A stretch of 64,000 bases of DNA from Tanytarsus gracilentus (lineage: Eukaryota; Arthropoda; Insecta; Diptera; Chironomidae): positions 124,001 through 188,000 of the forward strand of contig JAXRKN010000025.1 of the NCBI GenBank assembly GCA_038502055.1. The letters run 5' to 3'. The position numbers and the translations under genes are program-made. Numbering within the stretch: position 1 is the stretch's first letter; each line of letters begins with the position of its first letter. Of this stretch, positions 48,438 to 58,706 are shown piece by piece. Below the pieces are notes generated by a model. The model was not told the origin of the DNA. It worked only from the letters and a program-made list of their open reading frames with translations, and ran no database searches.

Positions 48438-49807
48438 ACTAAATGACCCTTTACGAGTTTGGGGTTACCCAAAACTTTGTCATTATTTTATATAACAATA
48501 TCAAGATAAAAAACGGAAGTGGCTTCCGACCTGAAAATTAACTATAGTCCTCTTCAATCCAAATATAATAAAGCTCCACTTTTGTAAGAATGTAGCAATG
48601 TAGCAATGTAATTTATAACGCTCTTACAAGAATCCAATGAGGGGAATTTAGGGTTAATTTAGGTAGAATTTTGTGGCGTGGCTATAAAATTTAATTTAGA
48701 AAAGAGATTATTCAAAAATAATTAGCAAAATAAAATCGACCTTAAATCTTCAAATTTCAAACAAAAAAAATGAAATGGAACTTATTAATAGGATGACAAA
48801 TTTTTTTTTAAGAGGAACCGAAAATTTGGGTTTCGTTTATGAACTGTATAAAATTAATATGAAATATATTTAGAGCAGATATTTGTTTGTGATTGACAAT
48901 GCATAAATTATAAAAATATGAACTTTCAAAATAATTCGAGCAATAAGCTTAATGGTCCCGCTTAAGCGCAGCCTCCACAGTCTAGATCTATGATCGCAGT
49001 ATACTCGAAACAGAGCTACAGACGGCTTTCCGCCTACAAACTTTCTAGTGCGAAATTTTTTCAAATTGTTGTAAATAATAATGTAGTCAACAACCCTTTT
49101 GAAATGAGTTTTTTTGTGTAACAATTGTATCACATAAACGTGTTGAATGCTTAAATGTGTAAAAATAAATTTCAAATGGTTTTGGGTATTTTAAATTTTT
49201 GTATATTTGCGCTTTTAAAGTCAGGTAACCGTAAAACTACTTAATAATTTTTACTTCCACTCTTGAAGACTAAGGGAAAATTTTGCTAATTCTTTTTCCC
49301 CACTTTCACATAGTTGTCGCCGCTATGTTAATAAAGCATTTGTGTGCGTAAAAATTTCTTTTAAGTACACAAGTCGGTAGCAGCTTTTAATTTATGTTCG
49401 AAAAAAACTCAAATGTGTAATTTCTTGGATGATAGATGGCAGCAAACCACGTCATTACACATTACACAGCTCAAGCTAGCTAGCCAAGGCTCTAAAAGGT
49501 AAATAAATTTTGTTACACTTCTGCCTATTCGAGTTTTTTTAAACTCTAATTTTTTCGATTAATGTTTGCATGCGAATTTTTTCATTCTTTGGCGCTCGTT
49601 CATTCTCTCAGCAGCGGGTGGTCGACGACGAATGATGATTCTGATTATTATGAAAACAAGCGGGTGCCCGGTGAATGGCGTTCTCAGTTGCAATGTTCAC
49701 TTGCAAAAGGCATTCGCCTTTTACGAGAGAGCGCCGCTTTTTTGATTTTTTTCTGGAGCTCCCATTTAGCAAATATTGTTATTGATTAAAAAATAAAGAA
49801 TTAAAAC
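48438..49807. other. Non-coding stretch with a short shared repeat
   Basis: About 48569-48645 shares CCACTTTTGTAAGAATGTAG and AAGAATCCAATGAG with 60218-60295. A GC-richer minus-strand frame (48870-49175) was examined but not recognised. Confidence 0.5.
48569..48645 (+). repeat. Short dispersed repeat with terminal CTTTTGTAAG / CTTACAAG
   Basis: Shared with 60218-60295: CCACTTTTGTAAGAATGTAG, then AACGCTCT, then AAGAATCCAATGAG. The phrase CTTGTAAG/CTTACAAG is inverted at its two ends, so it may be a small palindromic element. Confidence 0.5.
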
Positions 49808-49912
49808 CAGGGGTTTAAGTCGACCCACCGTTATTAGCTGATGCCATTTTTCAGCTTTTGGCCAAGATGTTTAGCCGACCATCGGTTATCGTTCGAACGA
49901 CTTAAACCCCTG
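49808..49912. mobile_element. 105-bp hAT-type MITE
   Basis: Perfect 15-bp terminal inverted repeats: CAGGGGTTTAAGTCG at 49808-49822 and its complement at 49898-49912. The 'CAGGGG' start is typical of hAT. Flanking 8-mers ATTAAAAC (49800-49807) and ATTAAATT (49913-49920) agree at 6 of 8 positions, consistent with an aged 8-bp target duplication. There is no coding capacity. Confidence 0.8.
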
Positions 49913-49939
49913 ATTAAATTTTAAGTAAATAAAACTATC

Positions 49940-50592
49940 ATTTCTAAAAATGGACATTAGAGTACTCCTGGGCGGCCATGAAGTACATTCCTGAAAAATC
50001 GTCAATGTCAATCGATTCCTGATCCAATTACGAGTTCAACGACATACATGAAGCCATAGTTCTGAAAAATGGACAATAGTGGCACTCCTGGCCAACCATG
50101 ATGAATCTCTACTGGATCTCACTTTCATTACCGGATCTCACTTTCATTACTGGATCTTACTTGCGCACATGCAATTACTCACAAATTATTCTCTTATAAA
50201 GTCTCTCTCTTACGCTCACCCCGTGAAAAACACGTGTTTTCGGCATTTTTTGAGGTTTTTTTGGACATTGGTAGTGCCAAGGGCAGTGCTTAATGACTGA
50301 CTTGTCGAAAAAAAAGAATTGTTGCACAACTAGAGCCCGTTCTTGAGTTACATCGCCATCTAAATTCCCGGATGCTAAGATGTTAAGATGTATACATGCT
50401 CACACCACTTAAATAACTCTACAGTCCGAACGGAGCCACCGATGAGATGCTGTTTTCGGCAGTAGCTCGGGCTGTGGCAGGCCCAAATTTTGTACACAGC
50501 AGTTTTTCGCTTAAGGCTCATGGAAGGACAGAATGGACAAAAGAGAGAATTCTCAAGAAACTGAAAACAAAAGAGAGCGGAGCTCTAATTTA
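49940..50592 (+). mobile_element. Composite repeat: family H units plus family G module
   Basis: One and a fraction H units (49944-50105; period 120 bp), then GGATCTCACTTTCATTAC-type repeats, then the G module: CACGTGTTTTCGGCATTTTT, ACTGACTTGTCGAAAAAAA, GCTCACACCACTTAAAT, GGCAGTAGCTCGGGC and a terminus near GAGAGCGGAGCT. It is the inverted partner of 44016-44660. Confidence 0.7.
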
Positions 50593-51112
50593 CATTTTCC
50601 CCCTTTAACGCATAAAAAATTTCCGTCTTAGACGGATGTTATCAGCAAATTTGTAGGAAAATATAAGAACTAAGATTATTTATAGTAGCAGTTATAATAG
50701 CAGTTGAATTGGTCGCACATAAATAGTGAGCCGAATTGTACGCTTTGACTTTTCTGTGTCATAAGGTTGGTGCAGCAAGAGCTGTATTCAATTTCGTAAG
50801 TTTAACAAACTTGACGCAAAATATGTTGAGGTTTTGAAATTCAAAAAAATTCATAAAAAATCTTTATCAGTATGCATAAAATTAAGAAAAAAATCCTCTT
50901 ACAAAAAGTTTTAAAATCTCTCTTGAATTTTTTCACTTTGTGTAAGTGCTGAGTAAGTCAAAAACTGCAGCAACAGCAAAAAAAATATTTTTTTTTCATG
51001 CTAAATTTTCATAAACATAAATTAACAATAGTTTTTTCTCCCCCTCTCCCTTTCTGTAGTGTCAATTGCTTGTTTGGGAGATAAATTTAACTTACATTGT
51101 GTCAACAACAGC
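50593..51112. other. AT-rich spacer
   Basis: Nothing recognised. Confidence 0.5.
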
Positions 51113-51292
51113 TTTTTTGTGTAACCCACCAAAGGTGGTAACACTTATATGCCCTGATTTCCGTCCGTCCGTCTGTCTATCCGTCTGTATCGTCGAGATC
51201 TTGGCCCCTGGACCAGCTAGAGACTTCTAGTTTTCGCCAGATGGTAGGTCTTAGGGTCTATACTAGTCCATTTTAGGAATTTTTCCATCTCT
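51113..51292 (-). mobile_element. Truncated family H element, 3' module only
   Basis: Begins with the terminus TGTAACCCACCAAAGGTGG, then the GTCC microsatellite (CCGTCCGTCCGTCTG near 51163), GAGATCTTGG, AGCTAGAGACTTCTAG and CCATTTTAGGAATTTTT, where family homology stops. Confidence 0.75.
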
Positions 51293-51349
51293 CTCACTTT
51301 AAAGTTACTTAAATTAACAAAAACTTTCGTCGAATGCATATGCATATAC

Positions 51350-51605
51350 ATCCAGTCAACATATGATACAGTGCAGGAAGTTAGATCCAGTCAACCTAAG
51401 TTCCAGTGCTGGAAGTGAGATCCAGTCAATCTAAGTTTCAGTGCTGGAAATGACATCCAGTCAATATAAGTTTCAGTGCTGGAAGTGACATCCAGTCAAC
51501 CGAAGATCCAGTGCTGGAGATTCAGTCAACCTAAGCTCAGGTTCCAGCACTGTATCGTACGTTGACTGGATTGTACTTCCTGCACCAGATCTCACTTCTC
51601 TGAAT
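51350..51605. repeat. 35-bp minisatellite with an inverted end
   Basis: About five units of a 35-bp repeat (phrases GATCCAGTCAACCTAAG and TTCCAGTGCTGGAAGTGA) from 51350 to about 51540. They are followed by the reverse complement of the same phrases (GTTCCAGCACTG, TTGACTGGA, CTTCCTGCACCAGATCTCAC) to 51605, so the block can fold into a hairpin. The phrase 'GGATCTCACTT' also occurs in the family G modules and at the window's right end. Confidence 0.7.
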
Positions 51606-52589
51606 CTTGCAATCGACTTGGAAAAAAACAGCAATCGACTTGAATCGACTCGAGTGAATTCACTCGACTTAAATCCCTGAGTTTTCCCATAATGAAAACT
51701 ATTTATTTCCCTTTCCATAATGTTTCCATCTTTTCAACAGCAGCACGCCCTCCAGCATCTTTCTTCCTACTCATTCACAAAAAGAGAAGCACGGCAATAA
51801 TAACAGCATAAGCGACATGAGGCAGAAAATAATAATATTTTTATGTACATAAAAATTGTATTAAAAAATGTTATTATTGACCCATTTATCATTTTTATGT
51901 AGAAACCGAGCATCGTTAAAAAAATTTATTTCTCTTAATAAATTATTGTTTGCTGAGGAATTTTATGGCTATATGGCTCATGCCTATATGCGCCTGCTAG
52001 TAAATAAATTTATTTCTCTCGGGGTGAAAAAGAAGAGTCTGCTAGAAATTTGTTTTGGAATGTAAATCACTTGTTATCAGCTATATAACCCATAAGAAGA
52101 GAGTGAAAGTTTAATGTTAAATGTTAACGGATTGTTCTCTACTTCTCTTCGGAGGCCTAATCATTAAAGTCCTGGTTATAATTGAAGAGGTGAAAAACTT
52201 AAATTATTTATAAATGTTTTTAAATTTATTACTCAATTATAGAGATTGCGTCTTCCTCAATTTTATCATTTAAATCAGTTTTAGTGTGTTTTCAATCTTT
52301 AAATTCTTTTCAATATGTTTATAAGTGTTCATTCATCAAAAAATTCATCGAGGCACATCATCAAATCACGTAAGGAAGTGAGAATGAGGAAAAATAATTT
52401 CGAGGGAAAAATTTCTAAGAAAAATTTCACTCTCCATTCGTTGCTTTCTCTCGCTCATTCTCACTTCGGAGAGTAACTCTCTCCAAATATTTTCTTCATA
52501 ATATGAAGAAGTTTGTTTTATTTTATTTTTATTATTTTATTTTAAATAATTTATTTATTTTTTTTAAAATCATTGTTTTCAAATTTAAG
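51606..52589. other. AT-rich non-coding stretch, no gene seen
   Basis: Nothing recognised beyond A/T-rich runs. Confidence 0.5.
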
Positions 52590-52712
52590 CTTTATGTTAA
52601 ACGTTTGTCTGTTCTGTGCCTTGAATGGTCCAGCTTATAACGGTTAGTTAAGGCTGAGGACGGTAGTAGTGACGGAAACTTTATTCAATGCCGTCGACCA
52701 CTTTTATTTATT
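52590..52712 (+). repeat. Dispersed repeat family K, copy 3
   Basis: AAACGTTTGTCTGTTCTGTG, CCAGCTTATAACGGTTAG, GGCTGAGGACGGTAGTAG, TGCCGTCGACCAC, then a T/A-rich tail. It is the longest well-preserved copy, in opposite orientation to copies 1 and 2. Confidence 0.65.
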
Positions 52713-53845
52713 ATTGTATTTCGGGGTATAGCAGGACTTCAAAAGCAGGAACGAGAGTGGTCAACGTGAAAGAAAATTTTTCCTAAAATTTTCTTACTTG
52801 TTAAAAATTCTCTGTGAGTAAATTCTTTTGGTGACTATTTCAACCAACTGTCAACTTTGTCATCATCATCAACAACCTTACCACCAATACGGTGGTAATA
52901 ATAAAGATGTCACATAAAATCTACACACATGAGAAAACATTAAAACCCTTAATTTGAAATTGATAGTTTGTGACACATTTTTTGGTTGTATGACGCATGT
53001 TTAGATCAGTTGTAGCCTTTGGCTTCTGTTGTCAACGACAGTGTCATTTTCCTCCTTTTTTATATTTTGCTCTGCTCCGACTTTCACTTCAAATTACTCT
53101 TCACAACAAAAAAGTAAGACTGACGCGTCATGACGAGGGAATAATTTTTGGGGTGTTTTTTGTTGACAGTTTGCTTGAAAAATAACCTCCATTTATGGTG
53201 AATTAGAATCGTATTGAAGATAGTTAACACCACACTTAAGCTGAGAAATAAGCCTGTAATTTAAAAAAAAAATCATTCAATTAAATATTGATTTTTAAAA
53301 ATCTTACAAATAACCACACACAAAAAAAACCACAAAAATCCTCTGGCGCTTCTGTTTTATCATTAGCTTATTATTTATTCATTTGAGATAATAAAGAAAT
53401 TTCCACATATTTAAGCAAACAGGGCATGAATGAAAATGTTTCATCCTTTGTACTAAATGATTCCTCTGACAAATTTTATATACCTGAGCGAACATCGCTC
53501 AATGAACATCAGAAGGTTATTAAATTTTCTTTAAAAAATATATTTCCTTTTTAACAGACAAATTACGAAAAATTTGTGGCACTTTGAAAATGTAATTGAC
53601 ATTCGGGGTTTCCCTGAATTATTATCTGAAGAAATTATTAATTTAAAATACGAATAAGAGGAGTGGCTTGACTTTTGAAATGATACGTTCATGATTAATT
53701 CTTTAACTTTAGCTAAATTCGTTGTTAACTTATTAAAGAGTTTAATAGAGAATTTTTACTAGTTTTACATATATATATAAATTTAATAGAAAAAAATTAT
53801 ACTTCAATTTTTTAATGCAACAGAAATTTTGAAATTTTTCATGCC
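52713..53845. other. AT-rich non-coding stretch, no gene seen
   Basis: Nothing recognised; short frames have no support. Confidence 0.5.
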
Positions 53846-54839
53846 TTTTTAGCGTAACCCACAAAGTGGTGTAACGCTTATATGCTCGTGATTCCGTCCG
53901 TCCGTCCGTCCGTCCGTCCGTCTGCACAAGCGAGATCTCGGTCCCTGGACCAGCTAGAGACTTCTAGTTTTCGCCAGATGGTAGCTCTTAGGGTCTATAT
54001 GTACAGCACTGACTATTTTTTGAGTCATGACCTATGGTCGTGCCATGGACGGCCATAACGTCCATTTTTCATACAAATTTTCTCTTATATGGCTTCATGG
54101 GTATCGTTGAACTCGTGATTGGACCAGAAATCGATTGGCATTGATTCGTAACTTGACCAGGAATCGATTGACATACATGATTTTTCGAGTCGTGACCATA
54201 GGTCGTGCCACAGACAGCCAAAATGTCCATTTATTCAGAACTAGGGCTTCATGGGTATCGTTGAACTCGTGATTGGGCCAGGAATCGATTGATACAGATG
54301 ATTTTTGAGGAATGTCCATCATGGCCGGCCAGTAGTGCCACAGACAGCCAAAATGTCCATTTTTCACAACTATGGCTTCATGTATCTCGTTGAACTCGTA
54401 ATTGGACCAGGAATCGAATGGCATTGATGATTTTTGATGAATGTCTATCATGGCCGGCCAGTAGTGCCACGGACAGCCATAATGTCCATTTTTCAGAACT
54501 ATGGCTTCATGGGTATCGTTGAACTCGTGATTGGACCAGGAATCTATTGACATAGATGATTTTTGATAAATGCTAATCAAGGCCGGCCAGTAGTGCCACG
54601 GACAGCCAAAATGTCCATTTTTCAGAACTATGACTTCATGGGTATCGTTGAACTCGTAATTAGACCAGGAATCTAATGACATAGACGATTTTTGAGGAAT
54701 GGTCGAACAGGACTGCCACGGACAGCCAAAGTGTCCGGATTGACTTAAACTCATTTTTTATGCACTTGATTTTCCAACACTGATCTGTTACAAGTGGGTT
54801 ACGCGGCAACACCCACGTGTGGGTTTTGAAACATTTTTT
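53846..54839 (-). mobile_element. Helentron/DINE-1-like element (family H), reference copy
   Basis: The clearest full copy. Read on the minus strand it begins AAAAAATGTTTCAAAACCC (54839), with an ACCCAC-GTGGGT hairpin. It continues with five tandem 129-bp units (54095 to about 54740), then a 3' module with AGCTAGAGACT, GAGATCTCG, a GGAC microsatellite (GTCC on plus, about 53897-53921) and the terminus GGGTTACGCTAAAAA (53846). No direct repeat flanks it, consistent with Helentrons inserting between T and T without duplication. The GTCC run next to the 'gatctcg...agctagaga' core is the DINE-1/mini-me hallmark. No replicase is encoded. Confidence 0.8.
54095..54740 (-). repeat. Five 129-bp tandem units, open in one frame
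   Basis: The unit length (129 bp, measured from GGCTTCATG at 54245 to 54374) is a multiple of three, so a 219-codon frame stays open across all units, repeating a 43-residue motif (SIDSWSNHEFNDTHEA; VLKNGHFGCPWHYWPA). The same family has 120-bp units elsewhere (14765-15130). Most likely the frame is a by-product of the period, not a gene. Confidence 0.8.
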
Positions 54840-55664
54840 ATCATTAATGAACTAATTAGCGTTCTCGTCTCAGTTCCTGGAATGAGTATTAGAGCATAAA
54901 AATTACGGTATTAAGAAAATTTTGGTTCATTAAAGTTTTAATTTTTCTCGCTAAAACAATTTATGTTCTTCTAAAATTTCATTTCCTTGGGATTAAATTT
55001 CTTATTCTAACGTTTTTTTCTGTGTCCAAATTAGTTCGGAAAATTATATTAAATAACTTCAATCCGCACATTGGAACGAAAGTACTTCGAAAAACGACAA
55101 AATAGTTGAAACAGTGCAGAGTGTTTGTGTATTTTGTCTCAAGGAACTACGGCAGAGAGGTTTCACCAATCGGGTGGGAGAGAAGGGACTCTATAGACAC
55201 TTTTCCGACTATTTTCGACATGCAATTAGTTTTTTTCGATACCTTATATTTTTCGAGTTATGCCCTCCTAAAGTTTGAGGCCTTCTCTGCCTTACTTCGA
55301 CTAACTTGTGGCAGATAATTTTTTAAAATAAACTTTTTGAGACATGTTTGGTATCAAAACGCATCTACTTTTTCCGACTATTTTCGACATCACATTAGTT
55401 TTCCGATTCACTTAAGTTTTCCAGTAAAATTTTCATTTTTATCATGAAATTTTTTTCTCACTAACACTAACACAAAAATCATTCTCTGCCGTAGTTCTTA
55501 AGTGCAAATCCTGAAAATTAAAAGATTTATCATTTCATCACAAGATAATATCATTTTCAATAGAAAATAAAAGACTGCTTAGAAATTTAAAAATTTCACA
55601 TATTAGTTCATCAAAAAATGGCACGCGCTGTGAAACCTGCAAATACTATTTTTCTTATACAGAC
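54840..55664. other. Non-coding spacer between two family H elements
   Basis: No exon recognised. The phrases TTTTCCGACTATTTTCGACAT (shortened copies at about 55203 and 55371) and a 'GAACTACGGCAGAGA' phrase with its inverse near 55488 suggest a decayed duplicated repeat. Confidence 0.45.
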
Positions 55665-56517
55665 AAAAAATGTTTCAAAACCCACTCGTGGGTGTTGCCG
55701 CGTAACCCACTTGTAACAGATCAGTATTGGAAATGTAATTATGGGGAAGATTTTTTTGGGAAGCTGAAAGCATAAGAAAATATTTTTTTGGGAAAGTCAT
55801 TTGCCACTATGTTCCATTTTCCACTATGTTTTATTTTCCATTGTGTATCATTATTTCTATTTGGCTCAATTGTAACATTTCCCATCATGTTCCATTTTCC
55901 ACTTTGTTCCATTTTCCACCATGTTCCCTCCAGCACGTTCCATTTTTCACTATGTTCCATTTTCCACTATGTTCCATTTTCCACTATGTTTCATTTTCCA
56001 CTGTGTTCAATTTTCCACTTTGTTCCATTTTTCCACCATGTTCCATTTTCCACCATGTTCCATTTTCCACTATGTTTCAGTTTCCACTTTGTTCCATTTT
56101 CCAACATGTTCCATTTTCCACTATGTTTCATTTTCCACTGTGTTCCATTTTCCAATGTGTTCTATTTTGTACTGTGTTTCATTTTCCACTATGTTCCACT
56201 TTCCACAGTATTCCATTTTCAGATCCATGCCAATCGATTCCTGATCAAATTCCGAGTTCAACGATACCCATGAAGCCATATAAGAGAAAATTTGTATGAA
56301 AAATGAACATTAGGGCCGTCCATGGCACGACCTGTGGTCATGACTCGAAAAATTCCTAAAATGGGCTAATATAGACCCTTAGAGCTACCATCTGGCGAAA
56401 ACTCGAAGTCTCTAGCTGGTCCAGGAGCCGAGATCTCGAAGGAACGGACAGACGGACAGACGACGGAAATACGAGCATATAAGCGTTACCACACCTTTGT
56501 GTGGGTTACGCTAAAAA
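55665..56517 (+). mobile_element. Helentron/DINE-1-like element (family H) with minisatellite core
   Basis: Plus orientation: AAAAAATGTTTCAAAACCC at 55665, a CCCACTCGTGGG hairpin, then a 17-bp minisatellite instead of most 120-bp units. One unit remnant (56221-56285), the 3' module with GCTAGTCC-like core, GAGATCTCG, GGACAGACGGAC and the terminus GTGGGTTACGCTAAAAA (56517) follow. Confidence 0.8.
55805..56220 (+). repeat. 17-bp minisatellite, about 24 units
   Basis: Consensus TTCCATTTTCCACTATG, with point variants and occasional single-base insertions. Because 17 is not a multiple of three and the unit lacks stops in any plus-strand frame, three overlapping open frames of 107-161 codons arise here; they are artefacts of the repeat. 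Confidence 0.9.
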
Positions 56518-58544
56518 CGCTGGAGTGGTTTCTATGTGGAGTTTGGAATAAATACGTTAGCCGCTGTTAAGAAAAATTTCCACTAAGTGACAATGCAAGA
56601 CCGTTGAGGGTAAAAATTTGGAGAAAAATGAGCAGTAATAAACTTATAGGGAAATTCAAACTTTCCCAGTAGAATAATTAATAGAGTTTATGAGTATATA
56701 CTTTTATTATTTTGTTAGTGTTGCTTTTTAAAATAGAATTATTATGATAAATCAAATATTTTTATATTTTGAAGATAGTTAACGCAAGAATATATTATTA
56801 AATTCAATTACACATTAGTTATTTATCAATTAATTCAATCTTTAAATTTCTATGTGTTGCAGTAAAATATTGCATCCAATTTTTATTAGATCTCAATTTT
56901 CTTCATTTTTTACGTTAACCACGTGTAATTTCATCAGCTGCAAGAAGAAAGTCTTTTCTCTATGACATCAATTTTCTGACTAATTCATAAAACTTTTTAA
57001 CCATACACTTTTGTCTTTGTGGATAGCATGCGCGGTAATTGCCGAATTTGTATAAATCTCTGTTTTAACATCTTCGCTAACCTCATATAATAAGTTTATT
57101 ATTCTGTTTCGTCGATTTTATTCATGAGTGTGTATATTCATAAAATGAAAAGATTTTCTACAAGACTTTTGTTATTTTGGAGTGAATGAAGGAAAAATAT
57201 CACGAACTGAAATTTTTCTTCATAATTTAAAGAGAGCATAGATATAACTTTTCTGCTCAAACATTTCTTTATTCTGTGCTTTCTTGTAGTTTTGTGGCTC
57301 GCATAATCGTCTTGCGAAATATTTTTAATTGAAAAAATATAGAACAAAAACCTTATTGTGGTGAAATTTTCTGCTCACCAGTTTATATAATGAAAGAAAA
57401 CAAAGCATAATCGCAAAAAAAAGTTCAAAAATTAAAAATTTGTTTAAAAAAATTTTTAAATTTTAATTTAGCAAATAGAATAAGTGTCACTTTTACGGTG
57501 CTTAGCATTTTGGAAAGGATGAAAAGCCACCAAATGGATGCTTTTACAAAACTGCAAAATATAAAAAGTAGCTTAAATGAGGTGTGAAAATATCAAAAGC
57601 TTTTGACAGCTTAAAAATGACATGTTAAGTCGTTGATTATTTTTTTGGTAGCTTTTATCAGTATGACAGCATACTTATTATAGTGTATGATTCAAGTTAG
57701 TCTTTAAATTTTATTATTTCTAGATGCCAGATTTCAATCAACTGATGAAAATTAATACAAGGACTGTCATATATTCATAAATTAATTCCTGTTTGCAATT
57801 AAGCTAGTAGGATTTTATTAAATCTAAATAAAAGTTTCTTAACAACCCTAAAAAGTTATACTTTAAACTCCCTTAAAGGCAAATAATTTATTTTATAAAT
57901 TCACCCCAAAAATATTTCCTATCTCTTAAAAACTTTTTCACTTGATAAAAACTATTAAAATTTTTCTAAAGTCTCGAGACTTGTTCATTAAATTTTCATT
58001 TGTTGATATCCGAAAGCAATAAGAAGAACTAAAAAATTTAAGTAAAACTTTTACACTTTTATCTTGGTACATTAAAATGATTATAACACTTTGTTTTTGG
58101 ATAGAGAGTGCAAAGTAGAAGTTTTTATACCGACAGCCTTATTAAATACTTAAGGTGTCTAAGATAGTGTGAGCAGAAAAGAAGATTTATGGCATCTCTA
58201 AATAATCCACTTAAAGAAGTAGTTGAAGGAGAATGCATAGGAAGAAATTATTGACTTTTTTGACTTCGAGCCATTTGGATAGAAAGTTTTAACTATTGAC
58301 ATTTTTTTGCACGTCTTATAAATTGAAATTGTGAAGAACAAAAAGTGTATTAATTATAAAAAAATTGAATGTTCTCAACTGCAACAAAAATATTTATTTT
58401 CCTGTATGTTGATAATTTTATTTAAATTCAATAAAAAAATTACACAAATATATAGGTATTAAATACTTTAAGGCATATTTTGCGATCAATTTGTATTTTA
58501 TTCAACTACTGCAAACGATCTCACAATTGACGTTATAAAACCAT
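56518..58544. other. AT-rich non-coding stretch upstream of the cysteine peptidase
   Basis: No exon or repeat recognised. The right part probably holds regulatory DNA of the peptidase gene. Confidence 0.5.
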
Positions 58545-58555
58545 GTGCGACACAT

Positions 58556-58690
58556 GATAAAATTCTCAATAAAATTTCTAAGCTATTACTCATCCAACCT
58601 AATACTCATACTCATGAATTCAATGTTTATTCAATTGTACGCAAAGATGATTAGTGTGTATAAAAGAAACTCTGTTAATGAGTTCAGTTT
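58556..58690 (+). promoter_or_regulatory. Core promoter of the cysteine peptidase gene
   Basis: TATAAAAG (58659-58666) lies 27 nt upstream of the A (58686) of a TTCAGTTT initiator, the usual arthropod TCAGT class. A GATAA motif (58556-58560) lies about 100 bp upstream. The predicted start site leaves a 21-nt 5'UTR before the ATG at 58707. The three upstream in-frame ATGs therefore fall outside the transcript. Confidence 0.6.
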
Positions 58691-58706
58691 AGTTAAAGCT
58701 AAAGAG

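Noticed and set aside
48870..49175. 101-codon minus-strand frame with an Arg-rich centre
   Set aside because: No recognised domain, no splice partner and no second copy; GC-richer centre alone is not enough.
53846..54839. Family H as a cut-and-paste element
   Set aside because: Its two ends are not inverted repeats beyond short CCCAC/GTGGG motifs, and no target duplication flanks the copies.
55788..56299. Three overlapping plus-strand frames of 107-161 codons
   Set aside because: All are produced by a stop-free 17-bp tandem repeat whose length rotates the frame.
58545..58706. Upstream in-frame extension of the cysteine peptidase with three further ATGs
   Set aside because: It lies before the TATA box and initiator and would bury the signal peptide at residue 55.
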